Shown here in pieces: positions 39,978 to 50,148 of a stretch of DNA of 64,000 bases. Made by a program: the position numbers and the translations under genes. The DNA is from Methanomassiliicoccales archaeon. GTDB lineage: Archaea > Thermoplasmatota > Thermoplasmata > Methanomassiliicoccales > UBA472. Location: the NCBI GenBank assembly GCA_035527755.1, contig DATKZX010000026.1:23873-87872 (forward strand). Reading direction: 5' to 3'. The notes below the pieces were generated by a model. It saw only the letters and a program-made list of their open reading frames with translations, made no database searches and was not told the DNA's origin. Each line of letters opens with the position of its first letter. Position 1 is the first letter of the stretch.

Positions 39978-42900
39978 ATGGCTACGAAACAGGGGGGGTC
40001 CAGTCGCCCTACTGATAAGCAGCGTTCTACTTCGTTGTTTAATTTCTCCCGGAACCTATCGGATTCTTGGATCGGAAGAAATTGGCAGACGGCGCTGTTA
40101 ATAGTAATGTTGGTGTTCCTGGCATTGTTCGTCAGGAGCTACTTCGGATACTCCACGTCGGTGGAGAACGGCTTCCTATTATCGGGAGGTTCCGACTCTT
40201 ACTATCACCAAAGGGTCATCGATCACGTGGTGTCAACTGGGGACCACCTACTGTTCGATGAGATGCTGAACTATCCCAACGGGATGATGAACCCCCGACC
40301 TCCGCTGTATGACTGGTCAGTGGCTGTGTTCGGGATGTTCGCTAGCGCCGTGACCGGCGCCGCTATAGCAGACGCAGTGGGCATGTCGTTAGTGTTCTCC
40401 ACCGCGATCTGGGGTGCGCTGACGGTCATTCCAGTTTACATGCTGGGCAAGGCGGCCTTCGGTAAAAAGGCCGGAATATTGGGTGGCTTCATATTCGCCA
40501 TCATGGCGGGTCACATAGAGCGCAGCGTCCTGTCCAACGCGGACCACGACGCCATAGTGCTCTTCTTCGTGGTGTTCGCCTTCTATTTCCTGCTTCGTTC
40601 ACTTCAGACGGTAAGCGGCTCGAACTGGGTATCCAGCTGGAAGGACCGCAAGACCATACCGGTCGGGATCAAGAAGTACTTCGGTACCAACCAAGTATCT
40701 TTGATCTACGCTGCATTAGGCGGTCTCTGCGTGGCGGCAGTGGGATTGATCTGGACAGGTTTCCCATACATCATGATCATCGTCCTGGTCTACTTCCTGG
40801 TACAGCTCCTGGTGGACCGCTTCCGGAACTCTGATTCAATGGGCGTGTTGTTCTCCATCCTCGTCTTCTTAGGGGTAGCCTTCATGCTCATGGCCCCGGT
40901 CTATACCATGATGGGCATCTGGAAGACATGGTTCGACATTCCGCTATTCCTTTTCGTGGGCGGAGTGGTCCTGGGTCTCATGTTCGTGGTCACTCGCGAC
41001 TATCCCTGGACACTCGTACTACCGGTGTTCACCGTCCTGGCCCTGGCGACCCTGGCCTTGCTATCGGTATTTTCTCCAGCCTTCTTCGAATCGATCATAT
41101 CCGGACAAGGCTACCTGGTCAAGAGCAAGCTTTACGATACGATCTCCGAGGCGCAGGCCCCGGGATTCTCCAGTTTGGCCATGTCATTCGGTATGGTCAC
41201 CTTCTGGCTAGCGCTGATAGGCGTGGGTTGGGCAGTCTATAAGATTCCCAAGAACGTCAGCCCCTACTTCATCTTCGTAGTGGTCTGGGTGGGCGTATCC
41301 ATCTACATGGCCTCCTCGGCGGCCAGGTTCGTGTTCAACGCCTCCCCGGCATTTGCCGTCTCGGCGGGTTGGGTATTGGGAATGATCATCTCACACCTCA
41401 AGTTCGACGAGATGGTGCGCAACATGCGCTCCGACCACGGCGGAATGGTGAAGATGATACGGCATTCGGTCAAGCTACGGCACATCATCGGCGCGCTTTT
41501 CGTCGTGATGATGATATTGGTGCCCAACACCTGGTACGCCCTGGACGCGGGAATACCGACCGATACAAAGCAGGATTACGATCGCCAGATATACTTGGCC
41601 ATGCCCGGCTTCATGAGGCCCGGGGACTATGATGTCGAGAACGGCACCTACTGGTACCTGGGGGCATTCAGCTACGGTATGTCATTGCCTGACGAATATT
41701 GGCCTTCGGCCTGGAAATGGTTCTCCATGCAAGACACCGAGACACCATCTCCAGTAAACCGTCCGGCCTTCCTTTCATGGTGGGACTATGGTTTCGAGGC
41801 CATGCAGGAAGGTGACCACCCGTCGGTGGCCGACAACTTCCAGAACGGCTATCAGTTCGCTGGTAGCTTCCTCATGACCCAGACCGAGGAGGGCGCCATC
41901 GCTCTGCTCATCGTGCGTTGCGTGGAGAAGGACATCACCGACAGTAGCAATCCGGCCTATGCTGGTATACTGTCCTCGATGGAAACCTACGGGGTGGACG
42001 TAGCCAAAATAAAGGATATCATGACCAGCCCCGCTTCCTACGTGAAGATGGTCCTGGATAACCCGGAGATCTATGGTTATTACGAATCGGATCTCAGTGC
42101 GGGGAACGCCAAATACGCCGCGGCCAAGGCGGAGCTGTCCAAGCTTGACAAGGGCCAGCTGGTCTCTCTGTACAACGAGGTAAGGAGCATCACCGGGAAC
42201 GACATCGGCTATATCTCAGTGGACAGCCGGCTGTTCCCCTTCTCCGCTACATCCTACAACATCTTCTACGCTCCCGCAAAGCTGTCCGACCAGCGTGTTG
42301 ACGAAAACACCAACACTCCCTACGATTATTACCAGATATACGCCATCGACAGCTACGGTCTCCAGATCCCACTGGACGAGGTGACCTCGAGCGATCAGAT
42401 AGTCGATTACGAGATCGTCTACACCGAGGCGTTCTACGACACCATGCTTTACCGCGTCTTCATGGGATATGGACCCAGCGACGTGGGAGCTACCGAACAG
42501 GGCATACCGGGCGTCTCCGGCAGCCTGTCCAACCTGCCATCTATGCAGGCCTGGAACATGAGCAACTTCCGCATGGTCTACCGTACCGCCTACTACAACC
42601 CCTACCCCAGTACGGAAGTGGCCAACCACTCCGATTCCTGGAGGGCCATCTCATATGATGAGGGCATCGAGCTGTACGGCAAGATCAGCACTGGTGAGGT
42701 CATCGGGACGATCGACCTTTCCTCATCCAGCCTATATCAGGGAGTGGTCTTCCTGCAGTACTACGATGGTGCGATCATCGAGGGTACCGCCGTTTCCGAC
42801 TCCGGAAGGCCCATGGCCAACTTGTGGGTCACTGTGCTGGACGAGTACGGAATACCGCATCAGACGGTCCAGACCGACGCCGATGGGCACTACAGCCTGA

Positions 42901-45900
42901 TCGCTCCCTTCGGTGATGTCACAGTGGTGTTCTCCTACGGCGACCTGGACCTGCGCCTGCAGGTAGGTACCGAGCTATACTCCACGACTCTGAACATCAC
43001 CTACGACCAGGCCATGCGGGTCCCGGACGATGTAAATAAGGATGGCCAGCTAGATTACATGATAGATCTGGACGTCATCATTACCGGCGGCTCCATCGAG
43101 GGTCAGGTGTACTTGGACCTGGACGAGAACGGCAAGTTCTCCACGGCAGATGAGGCCCTGATCGGCGCCACAGTGGTGTTCGAGAACGGGACATCGGGCT
43201 ACCGAGCCGAAGTGGTATCCACCGCGGATGGCTACGAGATCATAGGTGTATCTCCAATGAACGGGACCATGTGGGTGGAGTATCAGGGACACGTGTTCGG
43301 TGAGAAGGAGGTCAGTGTCAAGATCGGGACCCCGATCGTAGCTGACTTCGCCTATACACCCGCCAGCGTGACCGGTTCCGTCCTCCTTGAGGACGGCAAC
43401 GCCGCCAACGGGGTTGAAATATCCTTGCTCGATCAGACCAGCGGAACGGTCATAGAGACCACTACGGACGCATCAGGCGCCTATTCGTTCCAGGGGCTGC
43501 TACCCGGCAATTATACTATCCAGACGCCCGATGGCACTGTCCTTGAGAATTCCGAACTGCTATTGTCCGAGGGAGATGCCCGGAACCTAGACCTCGTACT
43601 GTACCAGTCAATGCGCATATCTGGCCTGGTCAGTTATGATGGGAATGCGGTGTCCAACGCCATGATCGGTCTCTCCGGAGACTATGGTGTGGTGTGGGTG
43701 CGCAGCGACTCCCGCGGCCGATACTCCGTTGTAATGCCCAAAGGCAACGTGTCCGTGTATGCCACGGCCACTGTGAACGGGCAAGAGGTCGTCTACCTAT
43801 CCAAGGTCCTGGCCACCGATAGCATGGTCCTGAACTTGCAGACTGGCGAGGCCGTGATACTGGAAGGCAATGTGCAGTCCGGTGGAAGCGGCGCGCCCGG
43901 AGCGACGATACGTATGGAATCCAGAACCACTGGTGCGGTGTTCAATGCCGTGACCAATACCGACGGCGGCTTCAGGGCCGTTCTGCCGGCGGACCTGTAC
44001 TTCGTCTACATGTACGACGAATCTCGCTCCTATTGGGAGGATATCTACCTGGACGCTTCCGTGTCGTCCACCTTCAACATGCTATCCTCGGTCAAGATGA
44101 CCGGCACAGCCTGGTACGACGCCAACGGCGACGGGGTCATATCCTCAGGCGAGAGGTTGAGCGGCGTGCTGGTTAGCATTGCGGACCAGGACGGCCGTAA
44201 GGTAACGGTGGCCACCGATTCCACTGGCCAATACACATTCGGACTGGTGGCTGGAAGGAGCTATACCCTAACCGCCATCAAGGCCGGTTATGACCTTCTG
44301 TCCAAGAACTTCGCCTCGTTCGACACCAGCGTCACCTCGGACCTGAAAATGCTGGCCACAGAGAGGCAGGTCAGTGGGAGGATATCCATGGCCATTTCGG
44401 GCGTCATCGTCTCCTTCACTGCCGATAGCGGTTCAGCTTCTAGCAGGACAGCGGAGACCACGGCCGATGGCAGTTTCTCGTTGAGCCTCGTTCCCGGCGA
44501 TTACCTGATCAAAGTTGATCAGAACGTCATTCCGGGTAATACATCGGTGAAGTACCAATCGCTCGAATCCATGGAGTTGACCATTGACATAGGCCACGAT
44601 CCCACCTCACTCGAAGTTGAGGTCGTGGAGAGGGTCCTGGTCACTGGGACCGTGAGCCCCAGCGGTACGGTCACTATGGTGTTCGACGGTCCAGAAAGGA
44701 CCGCTGTATCGGCTGTTACCACCTATTCCGTATACCTGCAGGAAGGCGACTACTCCCTGTACGTCAAGGTGGACAATTCCACCCAACACTCGGCCGATCT
44801 GTCCTCGGTCACCATAAGCGGACCGACGACCTTGGACGTGGCGGCTGCCACAGCAGACCAGGTGGTGCTACGTGCGAACCTTGACGGCGCCGTCACCAGC
44901 AACGTTAACATATCCATAATGTCAGGGGGCGCGTATTATAACGTGACCTCCTCCGCGGCCGGACTGGCCACCGTATATCTTTCCCCTGGTACATACACAG
45001 CCTCCGTGGACCATCGCACCGTGGCCAAGGTCGATCTTGTGGATAGGTATGTGCGCTACACCGGGGAGACCAGCTTTACGATGGCATCCTCCCTGATGAA
45101 CGTGGCGATCTTGACCACCAGGACACTGGACAATGCCACCATCATGGGGCAGGTGCTCAGTTCTGAAACGCTCATATCCTCGTCTATACAGTTCCAGGCC
45201 TTATCAGAGACGGCCATGGACCTGTCCGTGGATGCGCCCTTCGGCGACTACTCGGTACAACTCGCCCCTGGCAATTACAGCGTCTACGCTCTCAGCATGG
45301 ACAACACCAAGGCCTTCCTCGGCACCTTAATGATCGCTGAACCGGGGACGTTCGAATACGATGTGGAGCTGGTCGGGTCCTTACGCCTGTCTGGAGTGAC
45401 ATTCGCCAACGATGTTGGTGTGGATTCCAAGATGACCGTTACCGGCAACGAGGTGTACAGCTTCAACAGCAACGCGGACGGTATCTACGAAGTGTATCTG
45501 CCACCAAGGACCTATCTCCTTTCGGCTGAAACCCAGCTATTGGAGTCTGGGGTATTGGTAACATACACTGGCTATGAGAACGTCACCCTTACAGAAGTAA
45601 CGTCAAAGGGGATCGTCATGGACAAGCAATTGTCCTATGCGGTGGAAGTGACCTGGGATACTAACCAGAAGGCCACCCTCAGTGCCGGTGAGACAGCCAT
45701 ATACACCATAAGGCTGGTCAATCTGGGAAATGTGGCCGACACCTTCAAGTTGACGGCTACTGGCACCGGCTGGGCAGTGGTGTTCTCGCAGTCCGAGATA
45801 TCCCTGGACTATGGCACCGGCGCCAGCCAGCTCGTGACCGTGGAGGTGACCCCGTCCAGCACCATCATGGTGACGCACACTGCAGTGATCGTGAAAGCGA

Positions 45901-46472
45901 CATCCATCTCCAACTCCTCGGCCACTAGCTCGGTGAGCCTGGATGCCGATATACTTCCTTTCCGTTCCGTTGGCCTAGAATATGTGGGGGCATTGCAGAC
46001 GGACGGTAGCGATTACCTGTTCGAGGTGCCGCTCAGCAACCTTGGCAATATAGAGGACACGTATACCGTGACCATCGGCGACCAGGAAGCCCTGAGGGAC
46101 CTGGGCTGGGAGGTCAAACTGGTGAACGGGACCGCCTTGAGCGATTCCCTCTCCTTGACGGTAGCCGCCTCTGACAGGGTCGATGTCCGGGTGTCCCTTG
46201 TGCCAATAAGGGAGAATCCGAGTCCGACGGTAAGCGTACAGATCGTAGCAGTGTCGGAGAACGATGCGGCGGTACAGACGACCCTGGACATGACCCCGGA
46301 GTTCGTGGGACTTGGCACCGGGGGCCTATCGATCACCGGTGACGGCATATCCGATAGCACGCCGAAGATAGGTGATGACACCATCATCCTGCTGGGCGTA
46401 ACGCTCGCCCTAATGGCCGTGCTCCTGGTCCTCAGTATACAGAAGGGGGTGTTATCACGAAGAAAGCGCTGA
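39978..46472 (+). CDS. aglB: AglB oligosaccharyltransferase fused to a long extracellular beta-domain array
   Basis: Residues 1-~920 are an STT3/AglB. There is a cytosolic N-tail, about 13 membrane helices, GGSDSYYHQRVIDHV and SNADHDAIVLF acidic sites in the external loops, and the catalytic WWDYG at 601-605. It moves a lipid-linked glycan to Asn in N-x-S/T sequons. The chain continues to 2164 residues, when known AglB proteins are ~700-1000. The extra part is repeated carboxypeptidase-regulatory-like beta domains (for example VSDSGRPMANLWVTVLDE, then TDADGHYSLIAPFG) and two NEW3-like domains. A last membrane helix and SRRKR end it. The tail sits outside the cell and contains sequons. Confidence 0.93.
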   Translation: MATKQGGSSRPTDKQRSTSLFNFSRNLSDSWIGRNWQTALLIVMLVFLALFVRSYFGYSTSVENGFLLSGGSDSYYHQRVIDHVVSTGDHLLFDEMLNYPNGMMNPRPPLYDWSVAVFGMFASAVTGAAIADAVGMSLVFSTAIWGALTVIPVYMLGKAAFGKKAGILGGFIFAIMAGHIERSVLSNADHDAIVLFFVVFAFYFLLRSLQTVSGSNWVSSWKDRKTIPVGIKKYFGTNQVSLIYAALGGLCVAAVGLIWTGFPYIMIIVLVYFLVQLLVDRFRNSDSMGVLFSILVFLGVAFMLMAPVYTMMGIWKTWFDIPLFLFVGGVVLGLMFVVTRDYPWTLVLPVFTVLALATLALLSVFSPAFFESIISGQGYLVKSKLYDTISEAQAPGFSSLAMSFGMVTFWLALIGVGWAVYKIPKNVSPYFIFVVVWVGVSIYMASSAARFVFNASPAFAVSAGWVLGMIISHLKFDEMVRNMRSDHGGMVKMIRHSVKLRHIIGALFVVMMILVPNTWYALDAGIPTDTKQDYDRQIYLAMPGFMRPGDYDVENGTYWYLGAFSYGMSLPDEYWPSAWKWFSMQDTETPSPVNRPAFLSWWDYGFEAMQEGDHPSVADNFQNGYQFAGSFLMTQTEEGAIALLIVRCVEKDITDSSNPAYAGILSSMETYGVDVAKIKDIMTSPASYVKMVLDNPEIYGYYESDLSAGNAKYAAAKAELSKLDKGQLVSLYNEVRSITGNDIGYISVDSRLFPFSATSYNIFYAPAKLSDQRVDENTNTPYDYYQIYAIDSYGLQIPLDEVTSSDQIVDYEIVYTEAFYDTMLYRVFMGYGPSDVGATEQGIPGVSGSLSNLPSMQAWNMSNFRMVYRTAYYNPYPSTEVANHSDSWRAISYDEGIELYGKISTGEVIGTIDLSSSSLYQGVVFLQYYDGAIIEGTAVSDSGRPMANLWVTVLDEYGIPHQTVQTDADGHYSLIAPFGDVTVVFSYGDLDLRLQVGTELYSTTLNITYDQAMRVPDDVNKDGQLDYMIDLDVIITGGSIEGQVYLDLDENGKFSTADEALIGATVVFENGTSGYRAEVVSTADGYEIIGVSPMNGTMWVEYQGHVFGEKEVSVKIGTPIVADFAYTPASVTGSVLLEDGNAANGVEISLLDQTSGTVIETTTDASGAYSFQGLLPGNYTIQTPDGTVLENSELLLSEGDARNLDLVLYQSMRISGLVSYDGNAVSNAMIGLSGDYGVVWVRSDSRGRYSVVMPKGNVSVYATATVNGQEVVYLSKVLATDSMVLNLQTGEAVILEGNVQSGGSGAPGATIRMESRTTGAVFNAVTNTDGGFRAVLPADLYFVYMYDESRSYWEDIYLDASVSSTFNMLSSVKMTGTAWYDANGDGVISSGERLSGVLVSIADQDGRKVTVATDSTGQYTFGLVAGRSYTLTAIKAGYDLLSKNFASFDTSVTSDLKMLATERQVSGRISMAISGVIVSFTADSGSASSRTAETTADGSFSLSLVPGDYLIKVDQNVIPGNTSVKYQSLESMELTIDIGHDPTSLEVEVVERVLVTGTVSPSGTVTMVFDGPERTAVSAVTTYSVYLQEGDYSLYVKVDNSTQHSADLSSVTISGPTTLDVAAATADQVVLRANLDGAVTSNVNISIMSGGAYYNVTSSAAGLATVYLSPGTYTASVDHRTVAKVDLVDRYVRYTGETSFTMASSLMNVAILTTRTLDNATIMGQVLSSETLISSSIQFQALSETAMDLSVDAPFGDYSVQLAPGNYSVYALSMDNTKAFLGTLMIAEPGTFEYDVELVGSLRLSGVTFANDVGVDSKMTVTGNEVYSFNSNADGIYEVYLPPRTYLLSAETQLLESGVLVTYTGYENVTLTEVTSKGIVMDKQLSYAVEVTWDTNQKATLSAGETAIYTIRLVNLGNVADTFKLTATGTGWAVVFSQSEISLDYGTGASQLVTVEVTPSSTIMVTHTAVIVKATSISNSSATSSVSLDADILPFRSVGLEYVGALQTDGSDYLFEVPLSNLGNIEDTYTVTIGDQEALRDLGWEVKLVNGTALSDSLSLTVAASDRVDVRVSLVPIRENPSPTVSVQIVAVSENDAAVQTTLDMTPEFVGLGTGGLSITGDGISDSTPKIGDDTIILLGVTLALMAVLLVLSIQKGVLSRRKR

Positions 46473-47245
46473 TGATCATACTGGTCGCTTGCCTGTTCAT
46501 AGGGGCCATGCCCTTGGTCCAGGCCGATACCGCGACCTCTCCGCTGTACGCCCATTTGGACGGTCCGATGACGGTTACAGTAGGAGCGAACGCTCATTAC
46601 GTACTGACCATGGTCGGTGGACCGGCCGAGGCGGGCGATGGCAATTATTCGTGGAAGGCGGAGCTGAATGGCGAGAACACCTACAATTCATTCCTTCTGC
46701 CCAACAGCGGGGGGCCCATCACATCCGGGGTGGTCTCGATCAATCTGACCGCACCAGAGGTCCCACAGACGTTGACCATCACGATCAACTGCACCTCTGC
46801 CAATACCGTGGAGACCGTCACAACCAGCATAGAATACAAGGTGCTGGTCGTTGAGCCGGTAGTGCTTTCGGCCACCATTAGGAACACCGGCAACGTCAGC
46901 GTCACCGACGTGCCCTTGGTACTGCAGATCTACCAGGACGGCGGGTGGGTGCAGTTCTACAACACCAGCCTGAGCCTGGAGGCCGGCGGGTCCTATGCCT
47001 TCCTTTACAATTGGACGGCCCTGGACCTTAAATCCGGGGAGCACAAGGTGAGGATGTTGCTGGACCCCAATAACCAGATAGTGACCTTTGAAGGCGGTTC
47101 CGCAGTGTACGAGACCACCATATATTACAAAATGTCAGGGTACGGGGGGGTCAACTCATTGCTCTGGGTATTGGTCATTCTCCTGGGATTCGTGACCTTC
47201 ATGGTCTGGCGGCGCCCGAACCCGAAGACCAAGAGAAGACGCTGA
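46472..47245 (+). CDS. Small membrane-anchored surface protein, CARDB-like
   Basis: This 257-residue protein starts with a hydrophobic signal segment (IILVACLFIGAMPLVQA) and has two beta-sandwich-like regions. The second, VLSATIRNTGNVSVTDVPLVLQIYQ onward, is CARDB-like. A C-terminal membrane helix (LWVLVILLGFVTFMVW) and a basic tail PKTKRRR follow. It contains N-x-S/T sequons. Its ATG shares a base with the aglB stop, so it is translated together with aglB and may be an AglB partner or substrate. The in-frame codons just upstream would add a T-K-K-A-L signal start but offer no standard initiator. Confidence 0.8.
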   Translation: MIILVACLFIGAMPLVQADTATSPLYAHLDGPMTVTVGANAHYVLTMVGGPAEAGDGNYSWKAELNGENTYNSFLLPNSGGPITSGVVSINLTAPEVPQTLTITINCTSANTVETVTTSIEYKVLVVEPVVLSATIRNTGNVSVTDVPLVLQIYQDGGWVQFYNTSLSLEAGGSYAFLYNWTALDLKSGEHKVRMLLDPNNQIVTFEGGSAVYETTIYYKMSGYGGVNSLLWVLVILLGFVTFMVWRRPNPKTKRRR

Positions 47246-47255
47246 AAACCTTTTA

Positions 47256-47873
47256 TCACAATCTCTTTTCTAGATTGGACAACCGTTCTCTCAGTCTTTC
47301 TCCGGAAACGGCAATGGATACGTCGCCCCGGGTCTTCTCCAGCACCGAGCGGGCTATGTCCTGCTTACGCCTAATGGATACGAGGGCGTCGGGGTAGTCG
47401 AATCGCATGATGACCAAGAACAGTTCCTCCATGATGTCCAGATACTTCTCCGCAGCGGTCGTTTCACCGCGGCGAAGTGCTTCCAGGGAAAACCTTCTCA
47501 GCTCGCCGATGGTGTCGGCCATTCCCATGAGATAGGCAGTGCCGGGCATTCCCAGTTGCTCCGGGTCAGGCAGCTCCTGCCCATTGACTATCGAGGTGAG
47601 GATGGCCGCTTCGGCCACCTCCTGCAGGGCGTCTTGAACGATGCCAGAATGCCAGAGGTCCACATGTTCCGACAGGACGCTCTTGAGCTTGTGGGACTCG
47701 TCTATGGCCTCCGCTAAAAGCATTTCACCGTTCTGTCCCTTATGCATTCCGTGCACCACCCCGCTGGACATGCGAATGATGGCCCGGGATGACTTGATGG
47801 CTATCTCCCTTACAGTATCCTTCTCTTCCAGGGAGTCCTGTATGCGCTGGGCGATCCGCCCCAAGTTCTGCAT
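47256..47873 (-). CDS. Translin-family protein
   Basis: The 205-residue all-helical protein has translin/TRAX layout: an N-terminal REIAIKSSRAIIRMSSGVVHGM region, VQDALQEVAEAAILTSIVNG and MGMADTIGELRRFSLEALRRGE, then a final long helix. Archaeal homologues bind single-stranded nucleic acid, and some have RNase activity. The role here is unknown. It faces the aglB pair convergently. Confidence 0.82.
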   Translation of the reverse strand: MQNLGRIAQRIQDSLEEKDTVREIAIKSSRAIIRMSSGVVHGMHKGQNGEMLLAEAIDESHKLKSVLSEHVDLWHSGIVQDALQEVAEAAILTSIVNGQELPDPEQLGMPGTAYLMGMADTIGELRRFSLEALRRGETTAAEKYLDIMEELFLVIMRFDYPDALVSIRRKQDIARSVLEKTRGDVSIAVSGERLRERLSNLEKRL

Positions 47874-47909
47874 GTAAGGAGATTGGGCCTGGGTATATGA
47901 AAAGGTTGC

Positions 47910-49232
47910 TCAGCCCCGGACCTGACGCATGTGCTCCACCCGCTTGCGGACCAGCTCACTTTTTCCGATATCATGACGCACGAACACATCCCCGCGGATG
48001 TGGGTCAGCCCCGCTTCGCAGACCGCCTCCGCCTCCTCGATGGTGTCAGCCACGCCCACCACTCCCAATGAACGGGAGGAGGTGGTGTATATGGTACCAT
48101 CCTTCTCGTCCACCGCGGCATAATACAGTCGGGCGCCGGCCTTAGCTATGGCGTTCTCGTCCACAACCACCGGTCGTCCCGCCTTGGGATCGGTCCCATA
48201 GCCTGCCGGCACAACGTACTTGCAAACCGTCGCTTTGGGCAGAAATGGGACGTTGGAGCTCAACCTTCCATCGGCCACGCCTTGACAGACATCAAGCAGT
48301 CCCTCCGGCAACAACGATAGAACGTTCATCGCTTCTGGATCACCGAACCGGGCGTTGAACTCAATGACCTTGGGACCGTCCTTCGTAAGCATGAACTGAC
48401 CATAGAGCACCCCTCTGTAAGGGGAACCGTTCTCCCTCATGGCTGCGATTGTCCTTTGCATGATCTCCTCCGCCGCCTCACGGTCCTGCTGCCTGACGAA
48501 CGGCAACAGATGATCGGCATCGGTGTACGACCCCATCCCGCCGGTGTTAGGCCCCACATCCCCTTCATACGCCCGTTTGTGGTCCTGCACCAAAGGCATC
48601 CCTCTGACGTTCTTTCCATCGCAAAAACCCTGTAAAGTGAACTCCTCTCCCACCAGGCGTTCCTCGAGCACCACCCCGGCCCCGCCGATCTTGTGGTCCA
48701 GGACCTCCTTGACATAGCGGAGCACCTCCTCCTTTCCCATGAGATGCTCCCCTTCGACCTTGACCCCTTTACCGCCAGTAAGGCCCTCGGGTTTGACCAC
48801 CAGCTCACCGGGAAAATCGTCAACGAAGACCTTTGCCGAGTCCAGGTCCTGAAAGGTGCCGAACTCCACGTTCCCCGGGACGCCATACTTTTTCAATAGT
48901 CTTCGTGAAAATCGCTTGGACGTCTCCAGCCTGGCCGCTGCCTGGGTAGGTCCAACGCAACCGATGCCCTTCCTGATCAGTTCGTCGGCCAATCCTGCTT
49001 CCAACGGTGCCTCGGGTCCGATGACCGCCAGCTCTATACCACTGGTCAGTGCGAACTCCGTGACCTTAGGCACGTCCGTCTCGTTCAAGAGCTTGACGCC
49101 TAGGGCCGCCCGGGCGATCCCCGGGTTCATGTTCTTCATGGCCGAATAGACCGCCGCTCCATCTCTGATCAGGGCTTCGACGATGGCGTGTTCCCGTCCA
49201 CCGCCGCCCACCACCAGCACCTTGGTCTTCAT
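47910..49232 (-). CDS. purD: Phosphoribosylamine-glycine ligase
   Basis: A 440-residue ATP-grasp enzyme for the second step of purine synthesis, making GAR from 5-phosphoribosylamine and glycine. Visible marks are the N-terminal VLVVGGGGREHAIVEAL and GPEAPLEAGLADELIRKGI. The ATP-grasp core carries VVKPEGLTGGKGVKVEGE and EFNARFGDPEAMNVLSLLPE. The C-terminal half reads FLPKATVCKYVVPAGYGTDP. It is the only purine gene in the window. Confidence 0.94.
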   Translation of the reverse strand: MKTKVLVVGGGGREHAIVEALIRDGAAVYSAMKNMNPGIARAALGVKLLNETDVPKVTEFALTSGIELAVIGPEAPLEAGLADELIRKGIGCVGPTQAAARLETSKRFSRRLLKKYGVPGNVEFGTFQDLDSAKVFVDDFPGELVVKPEGLTGGKGVKVEGEHLMGKEEVLRYVKEVLDHKIGGAGVVLEERLVGEEFTLQGFCDGKNVRGMPLVQDHKRAYEGDVGPNTGGMGSYTDADHLLPFVRQQDREAAEEIMQRTIAAMRENGSPYRGVLYGQFMLTKDGPKVIEFNARFGDPEAMNVLSLLPEGLLDVCQGVADGRLSSNVPFLPKATVCKYVVPAGYGTDPKAGRPVVVDENAIAKAGARLYYAAVDEKDGTIYTTSSRSLGVVGVADTIEEAEAVCEAGLTHIRGDVFVRHDIGKSELVRKRVEHMRQVRG

Positions 49233-49275
49233 GCGTGTCGTGGATGAGCGGGGACGCTAATAAATCAATTGGCGA

Positions 49276-49947
49276 TCAGCCAAGAATTTTACTTACCAGT
49301 TCGTTCAATCCTTCCCCGGTGCGAACGCTCACCGTGTGGAGGTCCTTTCCTCCGCTCAGTTTGCGGTAGTCCGCTCTCACCCTATCAACGTCGATCTCCA
49401 TATAAGCGGCGATATCCAGCTTGTTGAGGACCGCGATATCCGCCTCTTGGAATATCATGGGGTGCTTTCGCACCATGTCGTCCCCTTCGGTGACAGATAT
49501 GACCACCAATCGCAGGTCCGTTCCCAACGGGAAATCGGCCGGGCAGACCAGGTTTCCCACGTTCTCGATGAACAGAAAATCGATCCCCATGAGGTCGATA
49601 TCGTCCAAGGCGTGGTCTAATAGATTGGCGTCCAGGTGGCACTCCTTTCCGGTGTTGAGGTTGAAGGCCTTGACCCCGGCCGCGTGAAATCGATCGTAAT
49701 CGTCCTGGCCAGCGACGTCTCCGGCGATGACCGCCACTCTCAACCCCCTGTCCATGAGCAACTTGGACAGCTTGATGATGAGAGCGGTCTTTCCGGCGCC
49801 CGTGGTGCCCATGACGTCCATCGACCTGATGCTGGACCCTCTGAGCTTCTGTAGATTATGCTCGGCCAGATGCTTGTTTTCGGCCAGCACGTCCGTTTCC
49901 ATGCTGATGTGGGTGATCTTGTGCACGGAAGCGGATTTTACCTCCAT
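49276..49947 (-). CDS. hypB: Hydrogenase nickel incorporation protein HypB
   Basis: A 223-residue GTPase from the ATG at 49947. It has the P-loop GTTGAGKT (47-54), the switch GDVAGQDDYDRF, and the G3 region ENVGNLVCPADFPLG that carries the zinc/nickel cysteine typical of HypB. NKLDIA is the guanine-specificity motif. The N-terminus lacks a histidine-rich nickel-storage stretch. HypB with HypA loads Ni into [NiFe] hydrogenase. No other hyp or hydrogenase gene is in the window, so those must be elsewhere. Confidence 0.9.
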   Translation of the reverse strand: MEVKSASVHKITHISMETDVLAENKHLAEHNLQKLRGSSIRSMDVMGTTGAGKTALIIKLSKLLMDRGLRVAVIAGDVAGQDDYDRFHAAGVKAFNLNTGKECHLDANLLDHALDDIDLMGIDFLFIENVGNLVCPADFPLGTDLRLVVISVTEGDDMVRKHPMIFQEADIAVLNKLDIAAYMEIDVDRVRADYRKLSGGKDLHTVSVRTGEGLNELVSKILG

Positions 49948-50148
49948 AGTTAATAACTTTCCCTCAAAGCTTCCGTTCCGGCCAAAACGCATCCGACGAA
50001 TTCATCCATCTTCTTACTTTTTTATACTATGGATAGAGGTTTTTCAGGTCATTTTATCGAATAACTTTTAAGTAATGTCACGCAAATATGTTTGCTCAAT
50101 CAGCGATAGGTTCCAAAAAAAGGGATGGGGCCTGCAAGGGGGATTCTA
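49948..50148. promoter_or_regulatory. Divergent promoter region between hypB and the beta-helix protein
   Basis: About 200 bases. CTTTTTTATACTATGG near 50016-50031 and TTTTAAGTAATG near 50067-50078 are AT-rich promoter candidates. AAGGGGGATTCTA precedes the ATG at 50149. No gene is seen. Confidence 0.4.
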
